From positions 1-42,197 of the forward strand of contig CAYXEK010000022.1 in the NCBI GenBank assembly GCA_964463985.1: 42,197 nt of DNA. Reading direction: 5' to 3'. This stretch comes from JAXGPF01 sp964463985. GTDB taxonomy: Bacteria; Verrucomicrobiota; Kiritimatiellia; JAAZAB01. Position 1 is the stretch's first letter, and every line of letters starts with the position of its first letter. Position numbers and translations under genes: made by a program. This document shows, in pieces, positions 32,079 through 41,090 of this stretch. The notes beneath the pieces are model-generated. The model had not been told where the DNA came from. It did no database searches and saw nothing but the letters and a program-made list of their open reading frames with translations.

Positions 32079-33791
32079 ATGTCCACTGAACATACAAAGC
32101 AATTGACCCGCGAGCAAATCGCCATGCTGGAGGCCGGCCGCACGCAAATCACCCCGGCTTGCGCGATGTTTCTTGCGGGCGTGTTCCTGGCGCTCATTTT
32201 TGGAATCCCGCTGGCGCAGTTATCGGCAGAATTGCGCGAACCCGGACTGCCGCACAGCCTTTCGCTCTACCGCAGCCTGGCCGCCGGCGCGCCGACTGAA
32301 CCCGCCGGCGCAGGGGTATGCTGCCGGCGCATATTGGCCGCCAACCGGCGCCTGCTGCATGCAATGCACGCCTGGGAAACCACGCTGGAGGAAAACGCCA
32401 TCGCGGGCCGCGCCATCCGGCCGCCGGTCCAATATCTGCTGGCGCGCTGGCTGGGCGCAGGCAACGAAAAAGTCTATTGCGGACGCGGCCGTTGGCTGTT
32501 TTACCGGCCCGATGTAGACTACCTGACCATGCCCGGCTTCCTGGAGTCCGCGGTCATGCAACGCCGCGCCGGGTCCGGCGCAGAATGGCAAACTCCGCCC
32601 CTGCCCGATCCGCGGCCGGCCATCCTGGGTTTTCACCGGCAACTGGCGGCGCGCGGCATACGGCTGGTGTTGATGCCCACGCCGGTCAAGCCCATGATCC
32701 ATCCCGAGCAGTTTGCGCCAATTTGCGCCGGCGCCGCCGCGCCGCTGCAAAACCCATCCTACCGGCGCCTGGTCGCCGACCTGGAAGCCGCCGGGCTGAC
32801 GGTATTCGATCCTGCCCCCATGCTGGCCCGTGATTTCCGCGCCGCCGGCCGGAAAGCCTTCCTCGCCGCCGACACCCATTGGCGCCCCGAAGCCATGGAA
32901 CGGTCGGCGGAAGACCTGGCGCGATTCATCACCGCCCGCGGCTGGCTGCCTGCCGCGCCGGCCGGCTACTTCACGATACGCGAGAGCACCGTCGAGCACG
33001 CAGGCGATATTGCCGCCATGCTGCGATTGCCTGACTGGCAGGATTTTTACCGGCCGGAATCGGCGGCGATTCATCAGGTAATTGACGCCGCCGGCGATTA
33101 CTGGCGCCCGGCGCATGATGCCGATGTGTTGGTCTTGGGCGACAGTTTCTGTAATATTTATTCCCTGGCGGCCATGGGCTGGGGCGAAGCCGCCGGGGTT
33201 GTCGAACACTTAGGCCGGGCTCTGGCCAGGCCGATAGACCGCATCCTGGTGAACGACAACGGCGCCTATGCCGCCCGGGCCGTGCTGGCGCGGGAACTGG
33301 CGCGCGGGCGCGACCGGCTGGCCGGTAAACGGCTGGTCATCTGGCAATTCGCCGCGCGCGAACTGGCAACCGGCGATTGGCGTAAAATTGACCTGCGTTT
33401 GGGCGCGCCGGCGCAGACGGGATTCCTGAATCTGCCCTCCGGAGCGACGCTCAAGGTCCGCGGCGTCGTGGCGGGCGCCGCCCCTGCGCCGCGGCCCGGG
33501 AGTGTGCCTTACAGCGACCACATCATCGGCCTGCACCTGGTGGATCTGGAAAATACCGGCAGCGGCGCGCAGGCGCTGGTTTACGCCTGGAGCATGCGCG
33601 GCAATGTCTGGACAGCGGCGGCGCGCCTGCGCCCGGGCGAAACCGTCGAAGCGCAATTGCGGCCCTGGTCGGACGTGTCCGGCAAACTCGACGGCATCAA
33701 CCGCGCGGAACTGAATGACCCGGAATTGCTGCTCCCGGAACCATGCTGGGCGGCGGAAATCACCGGACTCGGCTTCATCGCCCCGGAATAG
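32079..33791 (+). CDS. AlgJ/AlgX-like SGNH acetyltransferase (first copy)
   Basis: This 570-aa protein has an N-terminal anchor (about 29-48, AMFLAGVFLALIFGIPLAQL). A periplasmic SGNH-like domain follows, with the DxHW motif AADTHWRPEAM and the nucleophile region VLVLGDSFCNIY. After ~420 a beta-sandwich-like region (GLHLVDLENTGSGAQALVYAWSMRGNVWTAAARLRPGETVEAQLRPWSDV) resembles the carbohydrate-binding module of AlgX. It would accept acetyl from the MBOAT protein and transfer it to a polysaccharide. It starts 7 bp after the MBOAT stop; no strong Shine-Dalgarno is visible. Confidence 0.87.
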   Translation: MSTEHTKQLTREQIAMLEAGRTQITPACAMFLAGVFLALIFGIPLAQLSAELREPGLPHSLSLYRSLAAGAPTEPAGAGVCCRRILAANRRLLHAMHAWETTLEENAIAGRAIRPPVQYLLARWLGAGNEKVYCGRGRWLFYRPDVDYLTMPGFLESAVMQRRAGSGAEWQTPPLPDPRPAILGFHRQLAARGIRLVLMPTPVKPMIHPEQFAPICAGAAAPLQNPSYRRLVADLEAAGLTVFDPAPMLARDFRAAGRKAFLAADTHWRPEAMERSAEDLARFITARGWLPAAPAGYFTIRESTVEHAGDIAAMLRLPDWQDFYRPESAAIHQVIDAAGDYWRPAHDADVLVLGDSFCNIYSLAAMGWGEAAGVVEHLGRALARPIDRILVNDNGAYAARAVLARELARGRDRLAGKRLVIWQFAARELATGDWRKIDLRLGAPAQTGFLNLPSGATLKVRGVVAGAAPAPRPGSVPYSDHIIGLHLVDLENTGSGAQALVYAWSMRGNVWTAAARLRPGETVEAQLRPWSDVSGKLDGINRAELNDPELLLPEPCWAAEITGLGFIAPE

Positions 33792-33795
33792 GAGG
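33790..33795 (+). promoter_or_regulatory. Shine-Dalgarno of the second AlgX-like gene
   Basis: Perfect AGGAGG, overlapping the stop of the upstream gene, 10 bp before ATG 33806. It rules out the earlier in-frame starts inside the upstream gene. Confidence 0.7.
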
Positions 33796-33805
33796 CAGCA
33801 CAACC

Positions 33806-34936
33806 ATGTTTAACGCGTTCCATGATCGTTCAAAATCGTTGCCATGCCGGATACTAAGCGGAAGGCGGTATTTCCTTGCCATGGCATTGTTGGAGCTTTG
33901 GCCCGTCCCCGTCCCGGCTGAACCAATTCCCGCCGCGGATTGGCAGGCGCGTTGCGCCCACCTTTCGGCACTGGCCGCCCGGGAGAATCTCGGCGTCATC
34001 GCCGGCAATAATGGCTGGCTGTTCCCGGCCGCGGAGTTGCGCCATATTGCCGCGGGGAAATTCTGGGGCGCGGCGGCGGCAGCGGCCGCGCGCGGCGGCG
34101 TGCAACCGGAATATGCCGATCCGCTGCCGGCCATCCTGGATTTCCATCGGCAATTGCAGCAATTAAGCGTTAAATTGCTTGTGGTGCCCGTACCGCCCAA
34201 GGCCCGGATATTCCCCGGCGAGTTGCCCGCGCCCGGCGGCGCGGCGGAGCGTCTGCCCGTGGAGTTGCCGCCGATGCCGGCGCATGCGGAATTTTACCGG
34301 CTGCTGCGCGGCGAGGGCATCCAGGTGCTGGACCTGTCCGAATTATTCCGGCAACATCGCCTGGATGAGCAGGGGGCGCCTTATTGTCGTACCGATTCGC
34401 ACTGGTCCGGCAACGGCTGCGTCCTGGCCGCCCGCGCTATTGCCGGAATCATCGGAGATGGAGCGGCGGCAACCTCAAACCTGGAGTCCGCCTGGAGCGA
34501 AATTGAAATCCGCGGCGACTTGTCACTGATGCCGGGCGGCGGAGGCGCGCCGCCGGAAACCATCCGCATCCGGCGCGTCGGGCGGCGCGCCGGCGACGTG
34601 CTTGAGCCGGCGGCGCCGGATGCGGCCGGCCCGGTGATCCTGCTGGGCGACAGCCATAACCTTATCTTCCATGCCGGCGGCGACATGCACGCCGCCGGCG
34701 CCGGGCTGCCGGATCAACTGGCGCTGGAACTGGGGCGGCCGGTGGAATTAATCGCCGTGCGCGGATCCGGCGCCACGCCGGCCCGCGTCAACTTGTACCG
34801 CCGCGCCGCGCGCAACCCGGACTATTGGCGGAACCGTCGCTGGGTGGTGTGGTGTTTTGCGGCGCGCGAATTCACCGAAAGCGACGGCTGGCGTAAAATC
34901 CCGATCCGGCCGGCGGCGTCATCCGCAAAACATTAA
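33806..34936 (+). CDS. AlgJ/AlgX-like SGNH acetyltransferase (second copy)
   Basis: This 376-aa paralogue of the preceding protein lacks the C-terminal binding module. It has a hydrophobic N-terminal stretch (YFLAMALLELWPVPVPAEP), which may be a signal peptide ending near Ala38. Both catalytic motifs are kept: CRTDSHWSGNG (DxHW) and VILLGDSHNLIF. The ordered path NGWLFPAAELRH, ILDFHRQLQQLSVKLLVVPVPPKARIFP is shared with the first copy. Two SGNH proteins with one MBOAT suggest either sequential transfer (as AlgJ then AlgX) or two acceptor sites. Confidence 0.85.
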   Translation: MFNAFHDRSKSLPCRILSGRRYFLAMALLELWPVPVPAEPIPAADWQARCAHLSALAARENLGVIAGNNGWLFPAAELRHIAAGKFWGAAAAAAARGGVQPEYADPLPAILDFHRQLQQLSVKLLVVPVPPKARIFPGELPAPGGAAERLPVELPPMPAHAEFYRLLRGEGIQVLDLSELFRQHRLDEQGAPYCRTDSHWSGNGCVLAARAIAGIIGDGAAATSNLESAWSEIEIRGDLSLMPGGGGAPPETIRIRRVGRRAGDVLEPAAPDAAGPVILLGDSHNLIFHAGGDMHAAGAGLPDQLALELGRPVELIAVRGSGATPARVNLYRRAARNPDYWRNRRWVVWCFAAREFTESDGWRKIPIRPAASSAKH

Positions 34937-34951
34937 AGAATCGATGCAACA

Positions 34952-36148
34952 ATGACATATTGGAAAAAAACTTTCATTTGCGCTTTTCTGGCGCAGGTTT
35001 TGTCCATCCTGGGGTTTTCGTTCGCGTTGCCGTTTTTGCCGTATTTCATCCAGGATCTTGGAATTACCGACAAGGCCCAGCAGGCCTGGTGGGCCGGGGT
35101 AACGCTGGGCGCCTCCGGTCTGACGCTGGCGTTATTCGCTCCGCTTTGGGGCATGCTGGCCGACCGTTATGGGCGCAAAAGCATGGTCATCCGCTCCATG
35201 TTCGGCGGCGCGGCAGTGGTGCTGCTGATGTCTTATTCCCGCAATATCGGCGATTTGCTGGTTTGCCGGCTGCTGCAAGGCATGTTTACCGGCACGGTGT
35301 CAGCCAGCGTGGCGCTGGTTGCCAGCGTCGCTCCGGTCAAACGCAGCGGATTCGCGCTGGGCATGATGCAGGCGGCGGTGTTTGTCGGTTCGGCGGTCGG
35401 CCCACTGCTGGGCGGCATGGTGGCCGATTATTATGGATATCGCATCGCCTTCCGCGCCGGCGCGGCGGTGATTCTGCTGGGCGGATTGCTGGTGTATTTT
35501 GGAGCGCAGGAATCAATTGCAAGCGCTGCGGATTTGAAGGATGACAGGGTGAATATCTGGGCTCTGCTCAAATCCGGCGCCTTCCTGTTCGCCATCATCA
35601 CGCTGTTTGCGGTCCGCTTCGCCAACACCATCATCATGCCATCCTTCCCCCTGATCATCCAGGAAATATTAACCTCGGCCGCGCGGCTTAACAGCGTCAC
35701 AGGCATGATCATGGCCTGCGCCGGGCTGGCCGGAGCCGTATCCGCCGGACTGCTCGGGTATCTGGGCGATAAATACGGGCATGAGCGGGTCCTGATTTTC
35801 AGCAGCCTGGGGGCCGCTGTAACCGCGGCCGCGCATGCGCTGGCCGGCAGCATACCATGGCTGGCCGGCATCCACCTGGCCTTCGGCATGATGATTGCCG
35901 GCATCCTGCCATCCATCAACAGCATTATCCAGCGTTCAACCGATCAGCGCCACATGGGCAAAGCTTACGGATTCTCTTCCTCCATCAGCATGCTGGGGCT
36001 GGCGCTGGGACCGCTGGCCGGCGGATACCTGGCCGGGGATTGGGGCATCCGCACGCCCTTCCTGGCCGCCGGGGTCTGCCAAATAATGGTCACCTTGATT
36101 GCGCTGCAGTGGTTTGCCAAACGCCGCAACGAAGCCTTCCGCGCCTGA
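34952..36148 (+). CDS. MFS transporter, DHA1 drug-efflux type
   Basis: This 398-aa protein has twelve predicted helices. The MFS loop 2-3 motif is PLWGMLADRYGRKSMVIRSM, and the helix-5 motif-C-like stretch is GSAVGPLLGGMVADYYGYR. A second half repeat is GLLGYLGDKYGHERVLI. It is most like the multidrug/tetracycline 12-TM efflux group. It starts 15 bp after the second AlgX-like gene and may share that transcript. Its last 59 bp are antisense to the 3' end of the MBL gene. Confidence 0.88.
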   Translation: MTYWKKTFICAFLAQVLSILGFSFALPFLPYFIQDLGITDKAQQAWWAGVTLGASGLTLALFAPLWGMLADRYGRKSMVIRSMFGGAAVVLLMSYSRNIGDLLVCRLLQGMFTGTVSASVALVASVAPVKRSGFALGMMQAAVFVGSAVGPLLGGMVADYYGYRIAFRAGAAVILLGGLLVYFGAQESIASAADLKDDRVNIWALLKSGAFLFAIITLFAVRFANTIIMPSFPLIIQEILTSAARLNSVTGMIMACAGLAGAVSAGLLGYLGDKYGHERVLIFSSLGAAVTAAAHALAGSIPWLAGIHLAFGMMIAGILPSINSIIQRSTDQRHMGKAYGFSSSISMLGLALGPLAGGYLAGDWGIRTPFLAAGVCQIMVTLIALQWFAKRRNEAFRA

Positions 36149-36935
36149 AGCCGTCCGGACGGCAGCGCATCCGGATAGTCAGACCGTCGTAAGGGATAAA
36201 AATCCCCGGCGGCAAATACCGGCGAACCCGGTCGTAGTCCAGGTCGTGTCCCATGTGGGTAATGTAGGCCCGTCGGGGACGCAATTCCTGCAAAAGGGCA
36301 ATGCTCTCGTCCAGACTCAAGTGCGTGGGATGCGGCGCGCGTTTCAGCGCATCCAACACCAGAATATCCAATCCGCGCAGGGCTGCCTGCGTGGCGGCAG
36401 GCATGGCATGACAGTCGGGAACGTACCCGATCCGCAGACCTTCGGCCGACAGGCGGTAGCCATAAGTGGCGATTCCGGCGTGTTCCACGGGCAAGGGCGT
36501 CACCCGCACCGCGCCGATACGAAACGGCGCAGCGCATTCCGTTAAAACAACCCTGGGATACGAAAGTCCGGGCTGCGCGCGCTTATGAACATAAGGGAAA
36601 AAACGGTTCAGGTCGCGGATGGTGTCCGGCGCGCCGAAAACCGGAATGGCCTGATCCTGAATATCGCAAAAACGCCGGATATCGTCAAACCCGAACACAT
36701 GATCGGCATGCGCGTGGGTGAAAAGGACGGCGTCCACCCGCGGCACGCGGAAAGCCAGGACTTGTTCGCGGAAATCCGGCGGGGTATCAATGACGATATG
36801 CCGGCCGGCGGCCTTGACGTACAGGCTGGCGCGTCGGCGGCGATTACGCGGATTGGCGGACCGGCACACCGGACATTTGCATCCGATGGCCGGCACGCCA
36901 ATGGAAGTGCCTGTGCCCAGGAAGACGATTTTCAC
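36090..36935 (-). CDS. MBL-fold PhnP-like phosphodiesterase
   Basis: This 281-aa metallo-beta-lactamase-fold hydrolase starts MKIVFLGTGTSIGVPAIGCKCPVCRS, the Cys-pair N-terminus of PhnP/COG1235 proteins. Metal ligands are in FTHAHADHVFGFDD (HxHxDH), PVEHAG, VPDCHAMP and ITHMGHDLDY. Relatives cleave 5-phosphoribosyl 1,2-cyclic phosphate or other cyclic phosphodiesters. The last ~25 residues after PYDGLTI lie opposite the MFS gene end and do not look like family sequence, which suggests a lost stop codon. Confidence 0.87.
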   Translation of the reverse strand: MKIVFLGTGTSIGVPAIGCKCPVCRSANPRNRRRRASLYVKAAGRHIVIDTPPDFREQVLAFRVPRVDAVLFTHAHADHVFGFDDIRRFCDIQDQAIPVFGAPDTIRDLNRFFPYVHKRAQPGLSYPRVVLTECAAPFRIGAVRVTPLPVEHAGIATYGYRLSAEGLRIGYVPDCHAMPAATQAALRGLDILVLDALKRAPHPTHLSLDESIALLQELRPRRAYITHMGHDLDYDRVRRYLPPGIFIPYDGLTIRMRCRPDGFRRGRLRCGVWQTTAAQSR

Positions 36936-36954
36936 CGGCGTCCTCCCGGCATGA

Positions 36955-39345
36955 TTATTTTGTCACCAATCCCAGCCAACCCTGGATGACCGGCGAAAGC
37001 TTGATGAACACAGGAGTAAAGACGATGCACACCATGCTCATCAGTTTGATCAGGATGTTCAGCGACGGGCCGCTGGTGTCCTTGCAGGGATCGCCGACGG
37101 TATCGCCGATCACGGCCGCGCCGTGGACCGGGTTCTTTGAGCCGTCCGGCAGTTTTTTGCCGCCCAAATTCCCTTTTTCGATGAATTTCTTGGCATTATC
37201 CCAGGCGCCGCCGGAGTTGTTCAACATGGTGGCGAAGACGAACCCGGTGGCCAAACCGCCGGCCAGCAGTCCGATCACCCCCGCCACTCCCAGCACCAGG
37301 CCGGTAACGACCGGCACCACGATGGCCAGCAGCGACGGAACCATCATTTCCCGCTGGGCGCCGGCGGTGGAAATCGCCACGCAGGTGGCGTAATCGGGCT
37401 TGTCCTTCCCTTCCATGATCCCCGGTTTCTCCCGGAACTGGCGGCGCACTTCATTGACCATGGCGCCGGCGGCGCGGCCCACCGCCTTCATCGTCAGGGC
37501 GCAGAACACGAACACCATCATGCTGCCCATGAAAATGCCGCACAGCACCAGCGGATTCATGAGATTGATATCGTATGCGTCAACAAAATACCGGATATCG
37601 GAGCGCGCGGCTTCGGCGGCATTCACCGTAATGTTGCCGATCGAAAAGCCTTCGGCGCCGGCGGCATACTTGCCGATCCACATTTTCACTTCTTCCAGGC
37701 AGGCCGCCAGCAGCGCCATGGCCGTCAACGCCGCGGAACCGATGGCAAACCCCTTGCCCGTCGCGGCAGTGGTGTTGCCCAGGGCGTCCAGGGCGTCCGT
37801 GCGCTGCCGCACTTCCGGCGGCAGTTCCGACATTTCAGCATTGCCGCCGGCGTTATCGGCAATCGGCCCGTAGGCGTCGGTCGCCAGCGTGATCCCCAGC
37901 GTGGAGAGCATGCCGACGGCGGCAAAGCCAATGCCATACAACCCCATGGTGAAGTTGCTGAATCCGCCGGCCAGCCCGAAGGCGAACAGAATGCCGATGG
38001 ATATAACCACCACCGGAACGGCCGAGGACAGCATGCCCGTGGCCAACCCCTCGATAATCACCGTCGCCGGCCCCATCTTGGCCTGCGTGGCGATTTCTTT
38101 GGTGGGCTTGTATTCATCGGAAGTGTAGTACTCCGTCGCCTGGCCGATCAGCACGCCGGCGAACAACCCGGCAATAACCGAGCCGAAAATGCCCCAAGGC
38201 ACCACGCCCAAGCCCGCCAGAACCGCCATGGCCGCCACGATCAGCACCGAGCTGCCGAGCGTACCCGTCAGCAGGGCGCGCAGCAGGTTCTTCTGGCTGG
38301 CGCCTTCCTTGCAACGCACCATGAACATGCCGATGATCGAAAGCACGATGCCGATGCCGGCAACCACCATGGGCGCGGTAATGTACTTGATCGCCAGGGC
38401 CGGGTCGTGCGCCTGGATGCCGACGGAAGCGCCCAGGGCGGCGGTGGCCAGGATCGAGCCGCAGTAGGATTCGTACAGGTCGGCGCCCATGCCGGCCACA
38501 TCGCCGACGTTATCGCCGACATTATCGGCGATGGTGGCGGGATTGCGCGGATCGTCTTCCGGAATGCCCGCTTCCACCTTGCCCACGAGGTCGGCGCCGA
38601 CGTCGGCCGCCTTGGTGTAAATGCCGCCGCCGACGCGCGCAAACAACGCCTGGGTGGATGCGCCCATGCCGAAGGTCAGCATGGTGGTGGTGATATGCAC
38701 CAGTTTTTCATCCAAGGTGCAGCCCGCGTGCACCAGTTCCAGGCCGAGGAAATGCAGTCCATTGGCCATGTTGGCCGTGGTAAAGACCAGTTTATCGAGG
38801 ATCAGGTACCACAGGCAGATATCCAGCAGGCCAAAGCCGACCACGACCAACCCCATGACGGCGCCGGAGCGGAAGGCCACCTGCAAACCGCGGTTGAGCC
38901 CTTCCTGGGCGCCCTGAGCGGTGCGCGAAGAAGCATGGGTGGCGGTTTTCATTCCCAGGAAACCGCACAAACCGGAGAAAAAACCGCCCGTCAGGAAGGC
39001 CACCGGCACAAACGGGTTCTGAATGCCGATTTTTGCCAGAATGAAAAACACCACCACCAGGGCCACGAATACCCAGATCACGACCTTGTACTGCCGGAAA
39101 AGATAGGCCATGGCGCCTTCGCGCACGTACCCGGCAATTTCCACCATCCGGGCGTTGCCGGGATTGGCCGCCATCATCAGCCGGTAAAAATATACCGCAA
39201 ACACCAGGGCAATCACCGCGGTCACTGGCGCCAGCCACCAAATGCCCGGGGTCAAGTTCATCCCCGCCTCGCCGGCCGCCGCCGCCCAGGGCGCCGCCGC
39301 CAACAACAATCCCGCCGCCATCCATCCTGCCCAAGCGTCTTTCAT
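36955..39345 (-). CDS. hppA: Membrane-bound ion-translocating pyrophosphatase, K+-dependent, probably Na+-pumping
   Basis: This 796-aa, ~16-helix pump hydrolyses PPi to drive ions out. Active-site segments are GGGIYTKAADVGADLVGKVEAGIPEDDPRNPATIADNVGDNVGDVAGMGADLYESY and DAYGPIADNAGGNAEM. GNTTAATGKGFAIGSAAL has Ala where K+-independent enzymes have Lys, so K+ dependence is expected. The Glu in ADLYESY stands where Na+-PPases of Thermotoga type carry their ion-gate Glu. These readings use known family rules. GGAAG lies 4 bp before ATG 39345. The N-terminus carries a signal-like helix (AGLLLAAAPWAAAAGEA). No partner genes are nearby. Confidence 0.94.
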   Translation of the reverse strand: MKDAWAGWMAAGLLLAAAPWAAAAGEAGMNLTPGIWWLAPVTAVIALVFAVYFYRLMMAANPGNARMVEIAGYVREGAMAYLFRQYKVVIWVFVALVVVFFILAKIGIQNPFVPVAFLTGGFFSGLCGFLGMKTATHASSRTAQGAQEGLNRGLQVAFRSGAVMGLVVVGFGLLDICLWYLILDKLVFTTANMANGLHFLGLELVHAGCTLDEKLVHITTTMLTFGMGASTQALFARVGGGIYTKAADVGADLVGKVEAGIPEDDPRNPATIADNVGDNVGDVAGMGADLYESYCGSILATAALGASVGIQAHDPALAIKYITAPMVVAGIGIVLSIIGMFMVRCKEGASQKNLLRALLTGTLGSSVLIVAAMAVLAGLGVVPWGIFGSVIAGLFAGVLIGQATEYYTSDEYKPTKEIATQAKMGPATVIIEGLATGMLSSAVPVVVISIGILFAFGLAGGFSNFTMGLYGIGFAAVGMLSTLGITLATDAYGPIADNAGGNAEMSELPPEVRQRTDALDALGNTTAATGKGFAIGSAALTAMALLAACLEEVKMWIGKYAAGAEGFSIGNITVNAAEAARSDIRYFVDAYDINLMNPLVLCGIFMGSMMVFVFCALTMKAVGRAAGAMVNEVRRQFREKPGIMEGKDKPDYATCVAISTAGAQREMMVPSLLAIVVPVVTGLVLGVAGVIGLLAGGLATGFVFATMLNNSGGAWDNAKKFIEKGNLGGKKLPDGSKNPVHGAAVIGDTVGDPCKDTSGPSLNILIKLMSMVCIVFTPVFIKLSPVIQGWLGLVTK

Positions 39346-39426
39346 CATTCTTCCTTTGCCTTGGCGCCGCTGCATTCTGCATTCAATCGAACACAAAAAA
39401 CATTGGCAAATAAAAAAACGGCCATT

Positions 39427-39454
39427 ATCATACTTGGTTATCGGGGAAGGTCAA
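39427..39454 (-). promoter_or_regulatory. Predicted promoter of hppA
   Basis: On the minus strand TTGACC (39449-39454), a 16-bp spacer and TATGAT (39427-39432), 5/6 matches each, about 80 bp before ATG. Confidence 0.5.
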
Positions 39455-39529
39455 TTAATTTCGGCATCACGGCCGGGGCCGGTGGCGATGGGCATAAGCC
39501 GGCATTATCGGTCAAACGATTGTAAAATC

Positions 39530-39928
39530 ATGCGCCATCAAAAAGTCATTGACTGGGAAAAACGCCTGCAGGCGGCCTTCGAGCGCGTGGACGAACGCCT
39601 GGAAGCCAAATACGGCGGACTCTTTCCGCGGCACCCGGCGCGCCCGGACCACGGCGCCACCGCCCGGCGCGAACATGACGGTTTATTCAACCTGGGCGCA
39701 GCCTTCTCCGCCGGGTTCGGCACCCGCCACGGACCGAACTACGCCGTGGAAATCAGGATCATGACCCTGGCGGATATTCCCACGGATGCCCGGCGCCGGA
39801 TTGAACGCGATGCCATCGCCATGCTGCGGGAAGAATTGCCGGATTTTTTCCCTGACCGCGACTTGCAGGTGGTGCGCGATGGTAAAATCTACCGCATTAC
39901 CGGAGACCTGAGCCTGGGCCGGGCCTGA
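39530..39928 (+). CDS. Conserved-looking small protein of unknown function
   Basis: This 132-aa protein is not recognised. It begins MRHQKVIDWEKRLQAAFERVDERLEAKYG, an amphipathic helix. A His/Arg-containing loop follows (PARPDHGATARREHDG), then GAAFSAGFGTRHGPNYAVEIRIMTL, LREELPDFFPDRDLQVVRDGKIYRITGDLSLG. Mixed alpha/beta composition, no signal peptide and no membrane segment. The start has no clear Shine-Dalgarno. It sits alone between divergent hppA and convergent ftsW (4 bp from its stop). Codon use and composition are like the neighbours, so it is probably real. Confidence 0.62.
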   Translation: MRHQKVIDWEKRLQAAFERVDERLEAKYGGLFPRHPARPDHGATARREHDGLFNLGAAFSAGFGTRHGPNYAVEIRIMTLADIPTDARRRIERDAIAMLREELPDFFPDRDLQVVRDGKIYRITGDLSLGRA

Positions 39929-39932
39929 CCGC

Positions 39933-41072
39933 TTAATAGCCGTCTTCGACATCCGGCGCGGTCTTGCGCAGCGGCTGGCGGGCATTGGCGGAGTCGGATT
40001 GCTGTGCGATATTCAACAGCACCGCTACCGCCGCCAGCGACATCACCAGGCTCGATCCGCCGAAACTGATGAATGGCAGCGTCAGGCCTTTGGTTGGCAG
40101 GCATCCCGTAACGACGCCGATATTGAACATGGCCTGCGCCGTGATCAACAAGGTCAACCCGAACGCCAGCAGCCGGCCGAACAAGTCCGGCGCCTTAAAA
40201 CTGATGCGCAACCCGCATCCACAGATCCCGGCAAAAAGCAACACCACGCCCAGGGTAGCCGGCAAGCCCAATTCTTCTCCGATAATGGCGAAGATGAAGT
40301 CCGTGTGCGCCTCGGGCAGGTAGAAATGCTTCTGCACGCTGGCTCCCAATCCCACTCCCCGCCAGCCGCCGGCCACGAAGGCATTGATGGCGTTTATCAA
40401 CTGGAAGGAATAGGTCTGCGCATATTTTTCCGGGTCCAGAAATGCCAGCACACGGCTGCGCCGGACTTCATTATGCATGACGGCGACGCAAAACAGCGTA
40501 AAACCGGAACCGGCAAAAAGCAGCAGGTAACTCCAGCGGGCACCGCCCGCAAACATGATCGCCATGCCCACCAGGCCGCAGAGCATGGTGGTGCCGAAAT
40601 CCGGCTCCATGAAAATCAAACCGGCAATCAACCCCAGCATCGCCATGGGCGCCAGCACGCCCCGGCCAAATTCCCGGGAACGCATCCGCTCGCGCGCCAT
40701 CCACCACGCCAGCACGATAACCATGGCGAACTTAGCCAGTTCGGAAGGCTGAATCTGCATCGGACCCAGCCGCAACCAGCGGCGGCTGCCGCCCACCTTG
40801 GCTCCAATGCCTGGCACCAGAACCAGCACCAGCAGTATGGCGCTGACGATAAACAGGGGTACCGCCAGCGCGCGCCACAAGTGATAGTCAATCCGGGAGA
40901 TGACGCAGGCGGCCAGCGCAGCCACAGCCAGCCATAGCAGCTGGCGATTGACAAAAAACATGGGATCGCCGCACAACTCGATGGCCTTGACCCCGCTGGC
41001 GCTGGCCAGCATTACCAAGCCAAAAGCCGTCAATACGGCAACGAACAGCAGCAGCAGAGTAGTAACACGCAC
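39933..41072 (-). CDS. ftsW: SEDS peptidoglycan glycosyltransferase FtsW
   Basis: This 379-aa, ten-helix septal peptidoglycan polymerase acts with its class B PBP. Motifs are GLVMLASASGVKAIE, FFVNRQLLWLA, GSRRWLRLGPMQIQPSELAKFAMVIVLA, LIFMEPDFGTTML, FLDPEKYAQTYSFQLINAINAFVAGGWRGVGLG, FYLPEAHTDFIFAIIGEELG and VTGCLPTKGLTLPFISFGGSSLVMSL. The last of these favours FtsW over RodA. It starts at GTG 41072, 18 bp after the stop of the LysM lipoprotein gene, so the two are probably one transcript. The usual mur/dcw neighbours are absent. Confidence 0.92.
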   Translation of the reverse strand: MRVTTLLLLFVAVLTAFGLVMLASASGVKAIELCGDPMFFVNRQLLWLAVAALAACVISRIDYHLWRALAVPLFIVSAILLVLVLVPGIGAKVGGSRRWLRLGPMQIQPSELAKFAMVIVLAWWMARERMRSREFGRGVLAPMAMLGLIAGLIFMEPDFGTTMLCGLVGMAIMFAGGARWSYLLLFAGSGFTLFCVAVMHNEVRRSRVLAFLDPEKYAQTYSFQLINAINAFVAGGWRGVGLGASVQKHFYLPEAHTDFIFAIIGEELGLPATLGVVLLFAGICGCGLRISFKAPDLFGRLLAFGLTLLITAQAMFNIGVVTGCLPTKGLTLPFISFGGSSLVMSLAAVAVLLNIAQQSDSANARQPLRKTAPDVEDGY

Positions 41073-41090
41073 ATCACGCTTCGCTTGTCA

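Noticed and set aside
39242..39529. N-terminal extension of the small unknown protein
   Set aside because: It is antisense to the hppA start and its promoter; the folded-looking sequence begins at 39530.
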